A program made the position numbers and the translations under genes. Below the pieces are notes generated by a model. It was not told where the DNA came from and did no database searches. It saw nothing but the letters and a program-made list of their open reading frames with translations. This document shows, in pieces, positions 14,189-21,537 of a DNA stretch of 21,537 nucleotides. The DNA comes from an uncultured Bacteroidales bacterium (GTDB taxonomy: Bacteria; Bacteroidota; Bacteroidia; Bacteroidales; P3). The stretch is taken from contig CAJUFX010000015.1 in the NCBI GenBank assembly GCA_910586395.1, positions 1-21,537 on the forward strand, read 5' to 3'. How positions within the stretch are numbered: position 1 is the stretch's first letter; each line of letters starts with the position of its first letter.

Positions 14189-14653
14189 TTAATAAGGTAT
14201 CTTCTCGTCATATTGCGCCCAGTCCGCGAACGGCAGTTTGCCCTCCTCGGCCATGACGTTGAAGCAAGGCAGACTGCGCTTGTGGTATTCCAAAGGCAAC
14301 TCCCGGTACAGGAAATCGTCGTCGAAACCGGCTTGCGCGGCATCGTGCCGCGTGGCCGCGAAATAAAGCACGTCCAGCCGCGCCCAATAAATGGCGGCCA
14401 TGCACATCGGACAGGGTTCGCAACTCGAATAAATCTCGCAACCGCGCAACTCGAACGTCTGCAAACGACGGCAGGCCTCGCGTATCGCGTTCACTTCCGC
14501 ATGCGCCGTCGGGTCAAGGCTGCGCGTGACCGTATTACCGGTCTCGGCCACAATGCGGCCGTCTTTCACAATCACGGCCGCGAACGGGCCGCCGCCCGCA
14601 CGGATATTCTGCGCGGCCAACTCAATGGCACGCTGCATAAATTCAGGATTCAT
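14189..14653 (-). CDS. guaD: guanine deaminase-type nucleoside/nucleobase deaminase
   Basis: Counting from the ATG at 14653 gives 154 residues, the normal length of the small bacterial guanine deaminases. Zinc-site motifs are HAEVNAIREAC (51-61; H51 ligand, E53 proton shuttle) and SSCEPCPMC (76-84; C81 and C84 ligands). The segment IYWARLDVLYFAATRHDAAQAGFDD (88-112) and an aromatic C-terminus fit GuaD (guanine to xanthine and ammonia) better than tRNA adenosine deaminase. The frame stays open upstream to an ATG at 14998, so the real product could carry a 115-residue N-terminal membrane leader (see next entry). Both starts have AT-rich leaders typical of the phylum. Confidence 0.85.
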   Translation of the reverse strand: MNPEFMQRAIELAAQNIRAGGGPFAAVIVKDGRIVAETGNTVTRSLDPTAHAEVNAIREACRRLQTFELRGCEIYSSCEPCPMCMAAIYWARLDVLYFAATRHDAAQAGFDDDFLYRELPLEYHKRSLPCFNVMAEEGKLPFADWAQYDEKIPY

Positions 14654-14998
14654 CGTTTCGGTTTTATCGTTTTCGAATACCGCCGGCTGAGCCGATGTCT
14701 GACCCGATGTCTGACCCGCCGCCTGTCGGCCCGCATCCGCCGCATTCAATTTGTCGGCCACCGTCACACAGCCGTTCGCCGCACGTCGTTCCTTTTCAAG
14801 GCTCGTTTTTGCGCCACGGCATAGCTCGAGCAAGCTCGGCTCTGCCCGGTTGGCTGAATCAAAACGTTCCTTTTCAAGGATCGTTTTTGCGCCCATACCG
14901 GTCAGCCCGCCGAACACCAACCGAAACACCAGTACCAAACCCAAGGCCAAGCCTGAATACAACAGAATCTGTATGGGACGCGACGGTTTTTTATCCAT
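14654..14998 (-). other. in-frame upstream extension of guaD: membrane helix plus repeat-derived linker
   Basis: From an ATG 6 bases after the S41 protease stop, 115 residues run in frame into GuaD. Residues 8-35 are one hydrophobic helix (PIQILLYSGLALGLVLVFRL), followed by a linker with two near-identical blocks, GAKTILEKER and GAKTSLEKER, and a Gln/Ala/Ser tail. It could be the N-terminus of a membrane-anchored deaminase, or a small membrane-protein gene fused to guaD through a repeat that lost its stop. The position right behind the S41 gene favours real translation from 14998. Confidence 0.5.
14787..14893. repeat. pair of 29-base direct repeats in the guaD leader
   Basis: Copies at 14787-14815 and 14865-14893 (CGTTCCTTTTCAAGG and onward to TTTTTGCGCC), differing at one base and 78 bases (26 codons) apart, so they stay in frame. 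Between them lies GCTCGAGCAAGCTCGGC, a small inverted repeat. The look is that of an intergenic repeat captured in a coding frame. Confidence 0.85.
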
Positions 14999-15004
14999 AT
15001 GCTC

Positions 15005-16822
15005 TTAGTTTTCTTTCGGGTCGGCCGTATCAGGCGCAACCGCATCCCCCTTCGGTTCGGTCGGCGAAACGGAAGTGAGAATCCGCCGGTATTCGGCCTT
15101 GTCGTTCAGCAAACCGATGGCCGTTTCCACCCATTCGTCCTGCCGCAGTTCGGCCTGCGCGCGCCCTTTCTGGTAATAATAACGCGACACGATCTCCTCG
15201 AGCAACGCCTCCGAAATGGCTTGTTTCTCGCGGAGCAAATCGCCTTCCTTAGTTGCCGCCACCGCCTGTTTCAACGCCTCGTAAGCCGCCCTTACCGCCT
15301 CCGAATCCATGCTGTCGGCCGTCAGCCGACTTCCCATTTCCTCCAGCAACATCTCGCTGCCGGTCCGATACGTATAGTCGCGTTCCCGCATAAATTGCAA
15401 AAACTCGTCGTAAAGTGCGTCCGTCACGGCGAAACTGTCTATCGGCCCTATGTCGGCATGTTTCCGCTTATAGGCGTTGGCGAAATCGAAGATATGGAAT
15501 TTGGTCACCAACGTACCCAGCGCATACCCCATGGTCGGAAACGCCTTTTCGATGTCCGGCTCTATGCCGTCGCCGTCATAGACCGTCCTTCCGCCCTTGG
15601 TCTGGAAAGCCGTCCGCAACGAGTCGGGAATCTTCTCCGCGCGGCCGTCCTCGTCCTTATGGCTGTAGTCGATGGCCTGCACGCAACGGCCGCTCGGAAT
15701 GTAGTATTTCGAGACCGTTACCTTGAGCTGCGCGTTGTACGGCAACGGCAGGATATTCTGAACCAACCCCTTGCCGAACGTCCGCTCGCCTATGATGACG
15801 GCGCGGTCGTAATCCTGCAACGCCCCCGAAACGATTTCGGAAGCCGAGGCCGTGCCGCGCGAAGTGAGGATAGCCAACGGCAATTCCTTGTCCACGGGAT
15901 TTTCCGTCGTATAGAATGTATTGTTCTTGTCGCGCTGTTTGCCACGCGTACTCACGACCGGCAACCCTTTGTCGCAAAACAGGTTCACGATTTTGACCGC
16001 CTCGCCCAACAGACCGCCGCCGTTATAGCGCAAGTCCAGAATCAATTGCGTCGCCCCCTGCTTTTTAAGTTCCAGCAAGGCTTTCTTGACCTCGTCGCCC
16101 GCACCTTGCGTAAAGCCGTCCAAACGGATATAGCCCGTATGGTCGCGCAACATGCCGCTGTAAGTCACATTATCGATTTTGATTTCCTGACGGATGAGCC
16201 GCACGCTGATCGGGTCACGCACGCCTTCGCGCTCCACGACCAAATCCAAAGCCGTACCCGCCTGCCCCTTGAGCAACGCGCTCACCTCCTCCACGTTCCG
16301 GCCCTTGGTGTCTTCGCCGTTGAGCCGCACGATTTTGTCGCCGGGCTTCAAGCCCGCCCGGTCGGCCGGGAACCCCTCGTAGGGGTCGGCGATATGCACG
16401 TAGCCGTCGCGCCACTGTATCAACGAACCTATGCCGCCGTACTGCCCCATCGTCAAAATCTTGTAGTCTTCCATATCGGCCTCCGGAATATAGACCGTAT
16501 AAGGGTCGAGCGTGGCGAGCATGGATTCCAATGCGTTCTGTATCAAATCGCCCGTCTGAACCTCATCCACATAATTGATGACGAGTTCCTTATAAATGGA
16601 ACCGAAAATTTCGAGATGCTTGAGGAGATCGAATTCCTTGCTTTCCGCCACGGGCGAAACACCGCCCGCCGCGCCCCCGCCGTCCATGACTTCCGTGCCG
16701 CCCGCCGACGCCTGCGCCCGCAAACCGGCCGAAAGTCCGCCGCTCAGCAGGCCGCTCCAAATCAGACAGCCCCCAAGCAGAATCCGAACTCCCGCCAACG
16801 ATAAAAAACGATTTGTTTTCAT
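15005..16822 (-). CDS. S41 family carboxy-terminal processing protease (CtpA-like) with PDZ domain
   Basis: From the ATG at 16822 the product has 605 residues; an ATG 8 codons earlier is an alternative, but MKTNRF plus a hydrophobic stretch (6-34) ending in LRAQA looks like the signal peptide, so it acts in the periplasm or envelope. Domains in order: Ala/Gly-rich linker (38-60), N-terminal helical part, PDZ domain (about 127-200), S41 catalytic core with ILDLRYNGGG (261-270), nucleophile S326 in GTASASE and general base K351 in FGKG, then a long C-terminal helical region. The family trims or degrades envelope proteins from the C-terminus. It follows maf by 75 bases and precedes the guaD leader by 6. 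Confidence 0.95.
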   Translation of the reverse strand: MKTNRFLSLAGVRILLGGCLIWSGLLSGGLSAGLRAQASAGGTEVMDGGGAAGGVSPVAESKEFDLLKHLEIFGSIYKELVINYVDEVQTGDLIQNALESMLATLDPYTVYIPEADMEDYKILTMGQYGGIGSLIQWRDGYVHIADPYEGFPADRAGLKPGDKIVRLNGEDTKGRNVEEVSALLKGQAGTALDLVVEREGVRDPISVRLIRQEIKIDNVTYSGMLRDHTGYIRLDGFTQGAGDEVKKALLELKKQGATQLILDLRYNGGGLLGEAVKIVNLFCDKGLPVVSTRGKQRDKNNTFYTTENPVDKELPLAILTSRGTASASEIVSGALQDYDRAVIIGERTFGKGLVQNILPLPYNAQLKVTVSKYYIPSGRCVQAIDYSHKDEDGRAEKIPDSLRTAFQTKGGRTVYDGDGIEPDIEKAFPTMGYALGTLVTKFHIFDFANAYKRKHADIGPIDSFAVTDALYDEFLQFMRERDYTYRTGSEMLLEEMGSRLTADSMDSEAVRAAYEALKQAVAATKEGDLLREKQAISEALLEEIVSRYYYQKGRAQAELRQDEWVETAIGLLNDKAEYRRILTSVSPTEPKGDAVAPDTADPKEN

Positions 16823-16897
16823 ATTACGTCCTTCTCTGACCATCATTCCCGAAAAACGACCGGCAACCCGGCCTTCTTCCCAAAATCAGATTGCCGC

Positions 16898-17482
16898 TTA
16901 AAAATCCATCATGGCCCGGTACAGGCGTTGGGTCGGCAGGCCCATGACATTGAAGAAAGAACCTTCGATATGTTCCAACGCCACATAGCCTATCCATTCC
17001 TGCAGGCCATACGCCCCGGCCTTGTCGTAAGGCTTCAGTTTATCGACGTAATATTCTATTTCTTCGAGGCTCAACACCCGGAACGTCACTTCCGACAGTA
17101 CCGAAAAATTCTCCTGTTTCCGCCGGCTGCGCAGGCATACGCCCGTAATGACCTTGTGGGTCTGGCCCGAAAGCGCATAAAGCATGCGTACGGCTTCTTC
17201 CCGGTCGGCCGGCTTGCCGAAAATGCGGCCGTTGAGCAGCACGACGGTGTCAGCCGTCACAAGCAACGTGTTCTCCGGCAATCCGTCCAAATCGAAAGCC
17301 TGGGACTTCTTGACCGCGATAAACTCGGCCACGTCTTCCTGCGCCATCGTGGCGGGATACGACTCGTCCGTATCTTTGACTTGAACCTCGAACTCGAAGC
17401 CCATTTTTTCCATTAACTCCTTACGACGCGGCGAGGCGGAGCCCAACACCACGTGATAAGGGTATTGATGAGGCATTATCAT
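16898..17482 (-). CDS. maf: Maf-like nucleoside triphosphate pyrophosphatase
   Basis: The 194-residue product has the Maf signature GSASPRRKELM (14-24), the TADTVVLLNG active-site strand (76-85, D78), FGKP (88-91) and KPYDKAGAYGLQEW, which points to the YhdE-type dTTP/UTP pyrophosphatase subgroup. It hydrolyses non-canonical or excess NTPs to NMP and pyrophosphate in the cytoplasm. An ATG at 17476 (MPHQYPYHV) is an equally good start. It follows frr by 12 bases and is probably cotranscribed with it. Confidence 0.95.
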   Translation of the reverse strand: MIMPHQYPYHVVLGSASPRRKELMEKMGFEFEVQVKDTDESYPATMAQEDVAEFIAVKKSQAFDLDGLPENTLLVTADTVVLLNGRIFGKPADREEAVRMLYALSGQTHKVITGVCLRSRRKQENFSVLSEVTFRVLSLEEIEYYVDKLKPYDKAGAYGLQEWIGYVALEHIEGSFFNVMGLPTQRLYRAMMDF

Positions 17483-17494
17483 AATCCGCCCGTT

Positions 17495-18058
17495 TTAAAC
17501 CGTCATAATGTCTTTTTCCTTCTCGGAAAGCATCGCTTCGACCTTGGCCACATACTTGTCGGTCTGGTCCTGGATGTCTTTCTCGGCCTGCTTCGTCGCA
17601 TCTTCGGGCAAACCGTTCTTGCCGAGTTTCTTGATTTCCTCGTTCGCGTCGCGACGCGTGTTGCGGATCGTCACCTTGGCCGTCTCGCCCTCGCCCTTGC
17701 AGCGTTTCATCAAATCCTTACGGCGTTCTTCGGTCAGCGGCGGCAAGGAAATACGTATCATCTCGCCGTTGTTCTGCGGCGTAAAGCCCAGGTTGGCGGC
17801 CATAATCGCCTTTTCCACGGCCGCAATCATGTTGCGTTCCCACGGCTGAATCGTAATCTGCTTGGCATCGGGCGTATTGATGGCGGCAATCTGGTCGAGC
17901 GGCGTCATCGTGCCGTAATAATCCACTTTGACGCCCTCCAACATCTTGGGCGACGCCTTGCCGGCGCGAATCTGCGACAATTCTCTTTCCAAATGCGCCA
18001 AAGCGGCCTCCATCTGTTCTTTCTGCTTGCTCATGCAAGCCTTTACTTCTTCCGTCAT
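17495..18058 (-). CDS. frr: ribosome recycling factor
   Basis: The 187-residue product has the normal length and full RRF pattern: LERELSQIRAGKASPKMLEG near the start, VDYYGTMTPLDQIAAI, the domain II segment ITIQPWERN and IRISLPPLTEERRKDLMK, then VTIRNTRRDANEEIKKL. It splits post-termination ribosomes together with EF-G. pyrH lies 197 bases upstream, the widespread pyrH-frr pairing, but here the gap contains repeats that may carry a separate promoter. Confidence 0.98.
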   Translation of the reverse strand: MTEEVKACMSKQKEQMEAALAHLERELSQIRAGKASPKMLEGVKVDYYGTMTPLDQIAAINTPDAKQITIQPWERNMIAAVEKAIMAANLGFTPQNNGEMIRISLPPLTEERRKDLMKRCKGEGETAKVTIRNTRRDANEEIKKLGKNGLPEDATKQAEKDIQDQTDKYVAKVEAMLSEKEKDIMTV

Positions 18059-18143
18059 ATCGTTATCGTATTATATTTCCATTTTTTGGTTTGAACGCGG
18101 CCCCCGCACAAGTCCGCCTCCCCGGCCCGCCACGGGGCCGATC

Positions 18144-18230
18144 CCGCAAAGTCCGTGCAAGGTGAGCGCAGACGCCAAGCTTGCTTGAGCGTATGCCGAA
18201 CCGCCGCCGAACTTGTAACACGAAGTGTTA
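18144..18230. repeat. intergenic repeat and small hairpin between pyrH and frr
   Basis: CCGCAAAGTC, GTGCAAGGTGAG, AGCTTG and CCGAACCGC occur in the same order as at 3478-3540. The minus-strand -7 equivalent reads GGACTTTG, keeping only TTTG. A 6-bp hairpin, TAACAC (18216-18221) with GTGTTA (18225-18230), lies between it and the pyrH stop. No U-tract follows. Confidence 0.5.
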
Positions 18231-18255
18231 AAGGCCGCCCCCGCGCGTCTTAGGT

Positions 18256-18966
18256 TCAGGCTTCTATCAACGTGCCTATCGGATCGCCCGAAACCACCTT
18301 GAGCAGATTGCCCGGCACGTCCATGTTGAACACATAAATCGGCACGTTGTTCTCCTTGCAGAGCGTAAAGGCCGTCAGGTCCATGATTTTAAGTCCCTTG
18401 TTGTAGGCCTCGTCGAACGTCAGGCGATCGTATTTCGTCGCCGTCGGATCCTTTTCGGGATCGGCCGTATAGACGCCGTCCACGCGCGTGCCTTTGAGCA
18501 ACACATCGGCCTTGACCTCCGCCGCCCGCAACGCCGCGCCCGTGTCGGTCGTAAAGAACGGATTGCCCGTACCGGCGGCCATGATGACGATTTTGCCAGC
18601 CTCCAGCGCCGCTATCGCGCGGCGACTGCTCATGCGCGCGCAAATCGGATCGACGGCCAAGCCCGAAAGCAACTCCGCCTCCACGCCCTGCCGGCCCAAT
18701 TCGGCCTGCAAGGCCATGCTGTTGATAAGCGTGGCCATCATGCCCATATAGTCGCCCTGAATGCGGTCCATACCCTTGGCCGCGCCTTGCAGGCCGCGGA
18801 AAATATTGCCACCGCCTATCACAATGGCAATCTGACAGCCCTGACGGTGGCAGGCGGCAATCTCCGCCGCATACTCGCCCAGACGTTTGGCGTCTATGCC
18901 GTAAGCCTGTTCCCCCATCAGCGACTCCCCGCTCAGTTTGAGCAGGATCCGTTTGTATTTTTCCAT
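18256..18966 (-). CDS. pyrH: UMP kinase
   Basis: The 236-residue product is a complete bacterial UMP kinase of the amino-acid-kinase fold (UMP to UDP in pyrimidine nucleotide synthesis). Motifs: KLSGE (10-14), IGGGNIFRG (50-58), DYMGMMATLINSMAL (72-86), GTGNPFFTTDT (132-142) and DGVYTADP. The ATG at 18966 is chosen because the family starts at MEKYKRILLKLSGE; the open frame further upstream is translated repeat. A TATCTTTG promoter with a TTG at -33 lies about 65 bases upstream. Confidence 0.97.
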   Translation of the reverse strand: MEKYKRILLKLSGESLMGEQAYGIDAKRLGEYAAEIAACHRQGCQIAIVIGGGNIFRGLQGAAKGMDRIQGDYMGMMATLINSMALQAELGRQGVEAELLSGLAVDPICARMSSRRAIAALEAGKIVIMAAGTGNPFFTTDTGAALRAAEVKADVLLKGTRVDGVYTADPEKDPTATKYDRLTFDEAYNKGLKIMDLTAFTLCKENNVPIYVFNMDVPGNLLKVVSGDPIGTLIEA

Positions 18967-19030
18967 AATCGCAATACGCTTGTTACCCCGTGGTTTCTCA
19001 ATTTCGCTTGAAAACCCAATCCAGAAACGA

Positions 19031-19061
19031 CAAAGATAGTGAAAGTAGAACGCAGAAACAA
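19031..19061 (-). promoter_or_regulatory. promoter of pyrH (Bacteroidota -7/-33)
   Basis: Minus-strand TATCTTTG (19031-19038) with TTG (19059-19061) after a 20-base spacer. Sequence around it (TTGTTTCTGCG...TTTCACTATCTTTG) is shared with the bcd promoter at 7034-7064, including the spacer length. Confidence 0.75.
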
Positions 19062-19192
19062 GCGACTGACCAGTCGCTTGTGGACTTAAATAAAGACGAA
19101 TACAAACGTAGTTTAGGATTCGGCTGAAATTTAAGGACAACAAGTGAAAATTTTATTTTCGCTTGTTTCTGCTGAGACGCATCCTATTTTCT
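19049..19192. repeat. tandem repeat unit 1 (about 144 bp) with terminal inverted repeats
   Basis: Identical to 19283-19425 apart from one inserted base that I can see. Inside, a 14-base terminal inverted repeat GCAGAAACAAGCGA (19052-19065) pairs with TCGCTTGTTTCTGC (19159-19172). A second, perfect 11-bp hairpin with ACAAGCGACTG/CAGTCGCTTGT arms lies at the left end. It resembles a miniature inverted-repeat element, and it provides the -33 region of the pyrH promoter. Confidence 0.85.
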
Positions 19193-19193
19193 G

Positions 19194-19224
19194 TAAAGAT
19201 AGTGAAAGTAGAAAGTCCGTGCAA
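19194..19224 (-). promoter_or_regulatory. second promoter-like box upstream of pyrH
   Basis: Minus-strand TATCTTTA (19194-19201; 7 of 8 to TAnnTTTG) with TTG (19222-19224) after a 20-base spacer, and the same TTTCAC lead-in as the proximal promoter. It lies between the two repeat units. Confidence 0.5.
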
Positions 19225-19282
19225 GCCGAAAGCCGTGAAATTTATTTCAATGGCTGAGGCGCAGCTAGACTTCATCGAAGAT

Positions 19283-19425
19283 AACGCAGAAACAAGCGAC
19301 TGACCAGTCGCTTGTGGACTTAAAAAAGACGAATACAAACGTAGTTTAGGATTCGGCTGAAATTTAAGGACAACAAGTGAAAATTTTATTTTCGCTTGTT
19401 TCTGCTGAGACGCATCCTATTTTCT
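19283..19425. repeat. tandem repeat unit 2 (about 143 bp) with terminal inverted repeats
   Basis: Second copy of the 19049-19192 unit, with inverted termini at 19286-19299 and 19392-19405. Its right edge reaches the first base of the DUF58 stop codon. The internal 11-bp hairpin could act as the transcript end of the DUF58 gene. The interval 19193-19282 between the units is unique apart from the promoter box. Confidence 0.85.
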
Positions 19426-20432
19426 TATCGCTTCACATGCCGGCTGGCGAGATAAGCCTGAAGAATCGGCATGAAGCCGTCTTCGATAACAGCCGGAATG
19501 TAATCGACGGCATACCGCTCGCATAAACGCCGCAATTCCGTCTGACGGATTGTCCGGCGTTCCTCGTAAGCCTCCCGGATGTCATGCGGATTGAGCCGCA
19601 CCTCCTCGCCAGTCTCCATGTCTATGAAACGATACGGACGGTTGTCGTATTGCAACCGCAGTTCCTTGTCTCGGCTCTGCACGTGAAACAACAGGACTTC
19701 GTGCTGTCGGTGGCGCAGATGTTGAAGTGCCGCCGTCAGCGCGGGAGAGGCGACAACCGGATTTCCGGCCAACGAGGTTGCCGGAAGATCGCCGTCCACC
19801 CGATCATCCGCCTCCGACTTGTCGAACATGTCGCTGAAAAGAACGACCATCGACCGTTTAGGCATCTTCTCGGCCAACAAATGCAAGGCCGCCGTCAAAT
19901 CGGTCGTCTGACCGGCAGACGGCCTACGGGCCGCGTCATACCAATACGACAGCCTTTCCATGATATAATGCCAATGATAAGCCCCCGACTTGCAATCGGA
20001 CATAAAATCCACCGTATTCGAAAAAGTATTCAGACTTATCGCGTCACGCTGCTTATAAAGAAGATAACTCAAAGACGCCGCCGCGCCCACCGCGAACCGC
20101 AATTTATTGAAACCGCCCTGCGTTTCCTCCGCCGATGGGAAAAACATGGACGACGAAGTGTCTATCAGCAAGTGACAGCGCATATTCGTCTCCTCGCTGT
20201 ATTTTTTCGTAAAAAGACGGTCGGTGCGCGCATACAGACGCCAATCCACATGGCGCGTGTCCTCGCCGGCATTATAAGGCCTGTGTTCAGAAAACTCAAC
20301 CGAAAAACCGTGAAACGGGCTCCTGTGCAGCCCCGTCAGAAAGCCTTCCACCACCGATTTGGCCAAAAACGCCAGATTGCCGATGCCGTCTTGAAAATCC
20401 GAAACAAACGGCGCACCCATTTCCCTTGACAT
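19425..20432 (-). CDS. DUF58 domain protein with VWA-like fold
   Basis: The 335-residue product contains the DUF58 core SEHRPYNAGEDTRHVDWR (48-65), then LYARTDRLFTKKYSEETN, and a von Willebrand A-like domain with the metal-site motif DTSSS (91-95), FSNTV and VVLFSDMFD. Such proteins usually work with MoxR-type AAA ATPases in a cytoplasmic assembly role and are often next to Bat/aerotolerance genes; no moxR gene is in the window. Residues about 205-225 are a low-complexity acidic insert. It has no signal peptide. ATG codons at 20432 and 20420 are both possible. A weak TATCTTAC box lies just upstream, and a terminator separates it from trxA. Confidence 0.93.
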   Translation of the reverse strand: MSREMGAPFVSDFQDGIGNLAFLAKSVVEGFLTGLHRSPFHGFSVEFSEHRPYNAGEDTRHVDWRLYARTDRLFTKKYSEETNMRCHLLIDTSSSMFFPSAEETQGGFNKLRFAVGAAASLSYLLYKQRDAISLNTFSNTVDFMSDCKSGAYHWHYIMERLSYWYDAARRPSAGQTTDLTAALHLLAEKMPKRSMVVLFSDMFDKSEADDRVDGDLPATSLAGNPVVASPALTAALQHLRHRQHEVLLFHVQSRDKELRLQYDNRPYRFIDMETGEEVRLNPHDIREAYEERRTIRQTELRRLCERYAVDYIPAVIEDGFMPILQAYLASRHVKR

Positions 20433-20472
20433 CCGAATCGTCGCTATAAGTAAGATAGTTAAGATTAAGAAA

Positions 20473-20506
20473 AAAAGGCAATACGCCTCCCGACCTATTG
20501 CCTTTT
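20473..20506 (-). terminator. intrinsic terminator downstream of trxA
   Basis: Perfect 11-bp stem AAAAGGCAATA (20473-20483) and TATTGCCTTTT (20496-20506) with a 12-base loop. On the minus strand it runs into an unbroken T-run (TTTTTTT), 34 bases past the trxA stop. The A/T flanks would also let it act on the plus strand. Confidence 0.9.
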
Positions 20507-20540
20507 ATCTTTTGCAAGCATGACCGGCATGCCGCAATGC

Positions 20541-20858
20541 CTACAACTGAGCGTCCAATTTGCTTACCAGATCGCTCTTGGAGGTTTTGCCAACCTGCTT
20601 GTCAACGATTTCCCCGTTCTTGATAAACAAAACCGTCGGAATGTTTCTGATACCGTATTTTTTCGTAACGGCGGGGCATTCGTCCACATTGACCTTACCT
20701 ACAACCGCCTTGCCTTGGTATTCGTTGGCGATTTCTTCGATCGTCGGGCCGAGCGCCAAGCAAGGACCGCACCACTGCGCCCAGAAATCCACCATCGCCA
20801 CTTTGTCCGCTTTCAATACCAATTCCTCGAAATTGGCATCCGTAAATGTTTGTGCCAT
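20541..20858 (-). CDS. trxA: thioredoxin
   Basis: From the ATG at 20858 the product has 105 residues, the standard thioredoxin size, with WAQWCGPC (26-33; redox cysteines C30 and C33), VGKVNVDECP, and the cis-proline motif RNIPTV (71-76, P74). It reduces protein disulfides in the cytoplasm using thioredoxin reductase. The frame remains open to 21095, but upstream residues lack homology and a promoter lies within them. It has its own promoter and terminator, so it appears monocistronic. Confidence 0.97.
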   Translation of the reverse strand: MAQTFTDANFEELVLKADKVAMVDFWAQWCGPCLALGPTIEEIANEYQGKAVVGKVNVDECPAVTKKYGIRNIPTVLFIKNGEIVDKQVGKTSKSDLVSKLDAQL

Positions 20859-20921
20859 AACTATAACGTATTTGATTGTTAATACTCGCTTATTACGGTT
20901 ACCCAACCGGCAACCATATCG

Positions 20922-20950
20922 CAAATATAGAGATAAAAGCCGAATTACAA
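20922..20950 (-). promoter_or_regulatory. promoter of trxA
   Basis: Minus-strand TATATTTG (20922-20929), an exact TAnnTTTG match, with TTG (20948-20950) 18 bases upstream. The ATG at 20858 is about 60 bases downstream of the expected transcription start. Confidence 0.7.
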
Positions 20951-21149
20951 AAATATCGCGCTCCGGCACGTTCCGAGCCACGACCCCGCCGACATAATCG
21001 GTTTCCCGTCGAATCCCCAATCTTTTCCGTACACGATGAGGCCAGACGTCCTCCCGGACGATTATCGCGGAAGCCCCCATACTTGCGGAAGACAAGGCAT
21101 CAGCAACCAGAAGCCCATGACATTATCCATCCCATGGCAAAACAAACAT

Positions 21150-21330
21150 TCAGGCATAGTCACAAAATAAATAAAAAATATGTTTATAAATTAATAAAAT
21201 GCTAAATAATACACTAAATATTTTTTTATAATTTTTACATGAATATTAATTATAAAAAATTAAATAGTATTATAAGATGAAAAATATAAAAATCTCTTAT
21301 ATAAAATATAATAAATTTAATCCCCAATTT
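21150..21330. other. very AT-rich non-coding stretch
   Basis: About 180 bases made almost only of A and T, in a window that is otherwise GC-rich. No reading frame, clear DnaA box (TTATCCACA) or obvious long inverted repeat is seen. The rest of the 20859-21456 gap holds only the trxA promoter. It may be a transfer scar, a curved upstream region or a protein-binding site. Confidence 0.6.
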
Positions 21331-21456
21331 ATCCCACCGTTTCACCCTTCCCAAAAGCCCATTTTCTCACTTGCTTTCCGAGACGATGATTTTTTTCACG
21401 ACCCGTGCGGTTTTTATTGAACCTCGAATAAAACTAAATCAAACAATAAGTGATAT

Positions 21457-21537
21457 TTATAATATCCCCTGCTCTCCAAAAGAGGGTTCGAATTGGGTCA
21501 ATTCCGGAACCTGCTCGATGAAGATACCGCCGGGGAT
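21457..21537 (-). CDS. possible C-terminus of a gene entering from the right edge (partial)
   Basis: A minus-strand frame open from the window edge gives 26 residues ending in ELTQFEPSFGEQGIL before TAA (21457-21459), with protein-like composition and no competing better frame. In some Bacteroidales dnaE lies next to trxA, but this tail does not let me identify it. The 598-base gap to trxA argues against an operon. Confidence 0.35.
   Translation of the reverse strand: MPGGIFIEQVPELTQFEPSFGEQGIL

Noticed and set aside
14999..16804. Long plus-strand open frame (601 codons) opposite the S41 protease
   Set aside because: Antisense shadow of a protease with intact catalytic motifs; its own translation is Arg/His-rich and unlike any family.
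19153..19338. 61-codon minus-strand frame upstream of pyrH
   Set aside because: It lies entirely in the duplicated repeat and the translation (SPQATGQSLVSA) also appears in the other copy's frame, so it is repeat sequence read by chance.
21150..21330. Replication origin at the AT-rich tract
   Set aside because: No TTATCCACA-type boxes are visible and dnaA or other origin genes are absent; only the base composition fits.
1..21537. tRNA or rRNA genes
   Set aside because: No cloverleaf-like sequence with a GTTCGANNC-type T-arm in a sensible context and no rRNA-like stretch was seen in any intergenic gap.

Overview
The window most likely comes from a GC-rich member of the order Bacteroidales (Bacteroidota). 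Three things point there: lineage-typical families (DUF4301, DUF4271, a GldA-like ABC ATPase, a DUF58 protein, S41 protease, HemD next to RnpA/YidD), promoters with the Bacteroidota -7 box TAnnTTTG, and start codons mostly preceded by AT-rich leaders without a Shine-Dalgarno (SD) sequence. The combination of high GC and a bcd-etfBA operon would fit a Rikenellaceae/Alistipes-like genome, but that finer placement is inference. Every confidently assigned complete gene lies on the minus strand, so the locus reads from high to low coordinates.

Layout in transcription order. The right edge holds a possible 3' end of an unknown gene (21457-21537), a strikingly AT-rich non-coding stretch (about 21150-21330), then trxA with its own promoter and a clear intrinsic terminator. 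Next come a DUF58/VWA protein and a 458-base gap filled by a duplicated ~144-bp repeat carrying two promoter boxes, followed by pyrH. After another repeat-bearing gap there is a long, tightly packed run: frr, maf, S41 protease, (membrane leader)-guanine deaminase, ABC ATPase, DUF4271, hemD, rnpA, yidD. sulP follows, ending in a strong GC-rich terminator.

Between sulP and the acyl-CoA dehydrogenase operon (about 7066-8680) sits an AT-richer accessory island. It is a three-gene cassette with 4-bp overlaps: an HTH-DUF3791 regulator, a DUF3990 ADP-ribosyltransferase-like protein and a 76-aa protein. It has its own promoter and a palindromic operator, and it is bracketed by 42-bp direct repeats. 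It looks like a toxin-antitoxin or defence module and is the most interesting part of the window. A small unrecognised reading frame, perhaps a remnant, lies just outside it.

Downstream are bcd-etfB-etfA (electron-bifurcating type acyl-CoA dehydrogenase/electron-transfer flavoprotein), a possible small membrane protein, DUF4301 and a penicillin-binding-protein-like serine hydrolase. A possible plus-strand gene end lies at the left edge.

Two themes cut across the window. First, intergenic gaps share a repeat family that combines a hairpin with a promoter. Second, several otherwise conserved proteins (hydrolase, DUF4301, RnpA, HemD, guanine deaminase) carry low-complexity Ala/Gly/Ser/Glu-rich insertions or tails, some of them visibly made of short DNA repeats.
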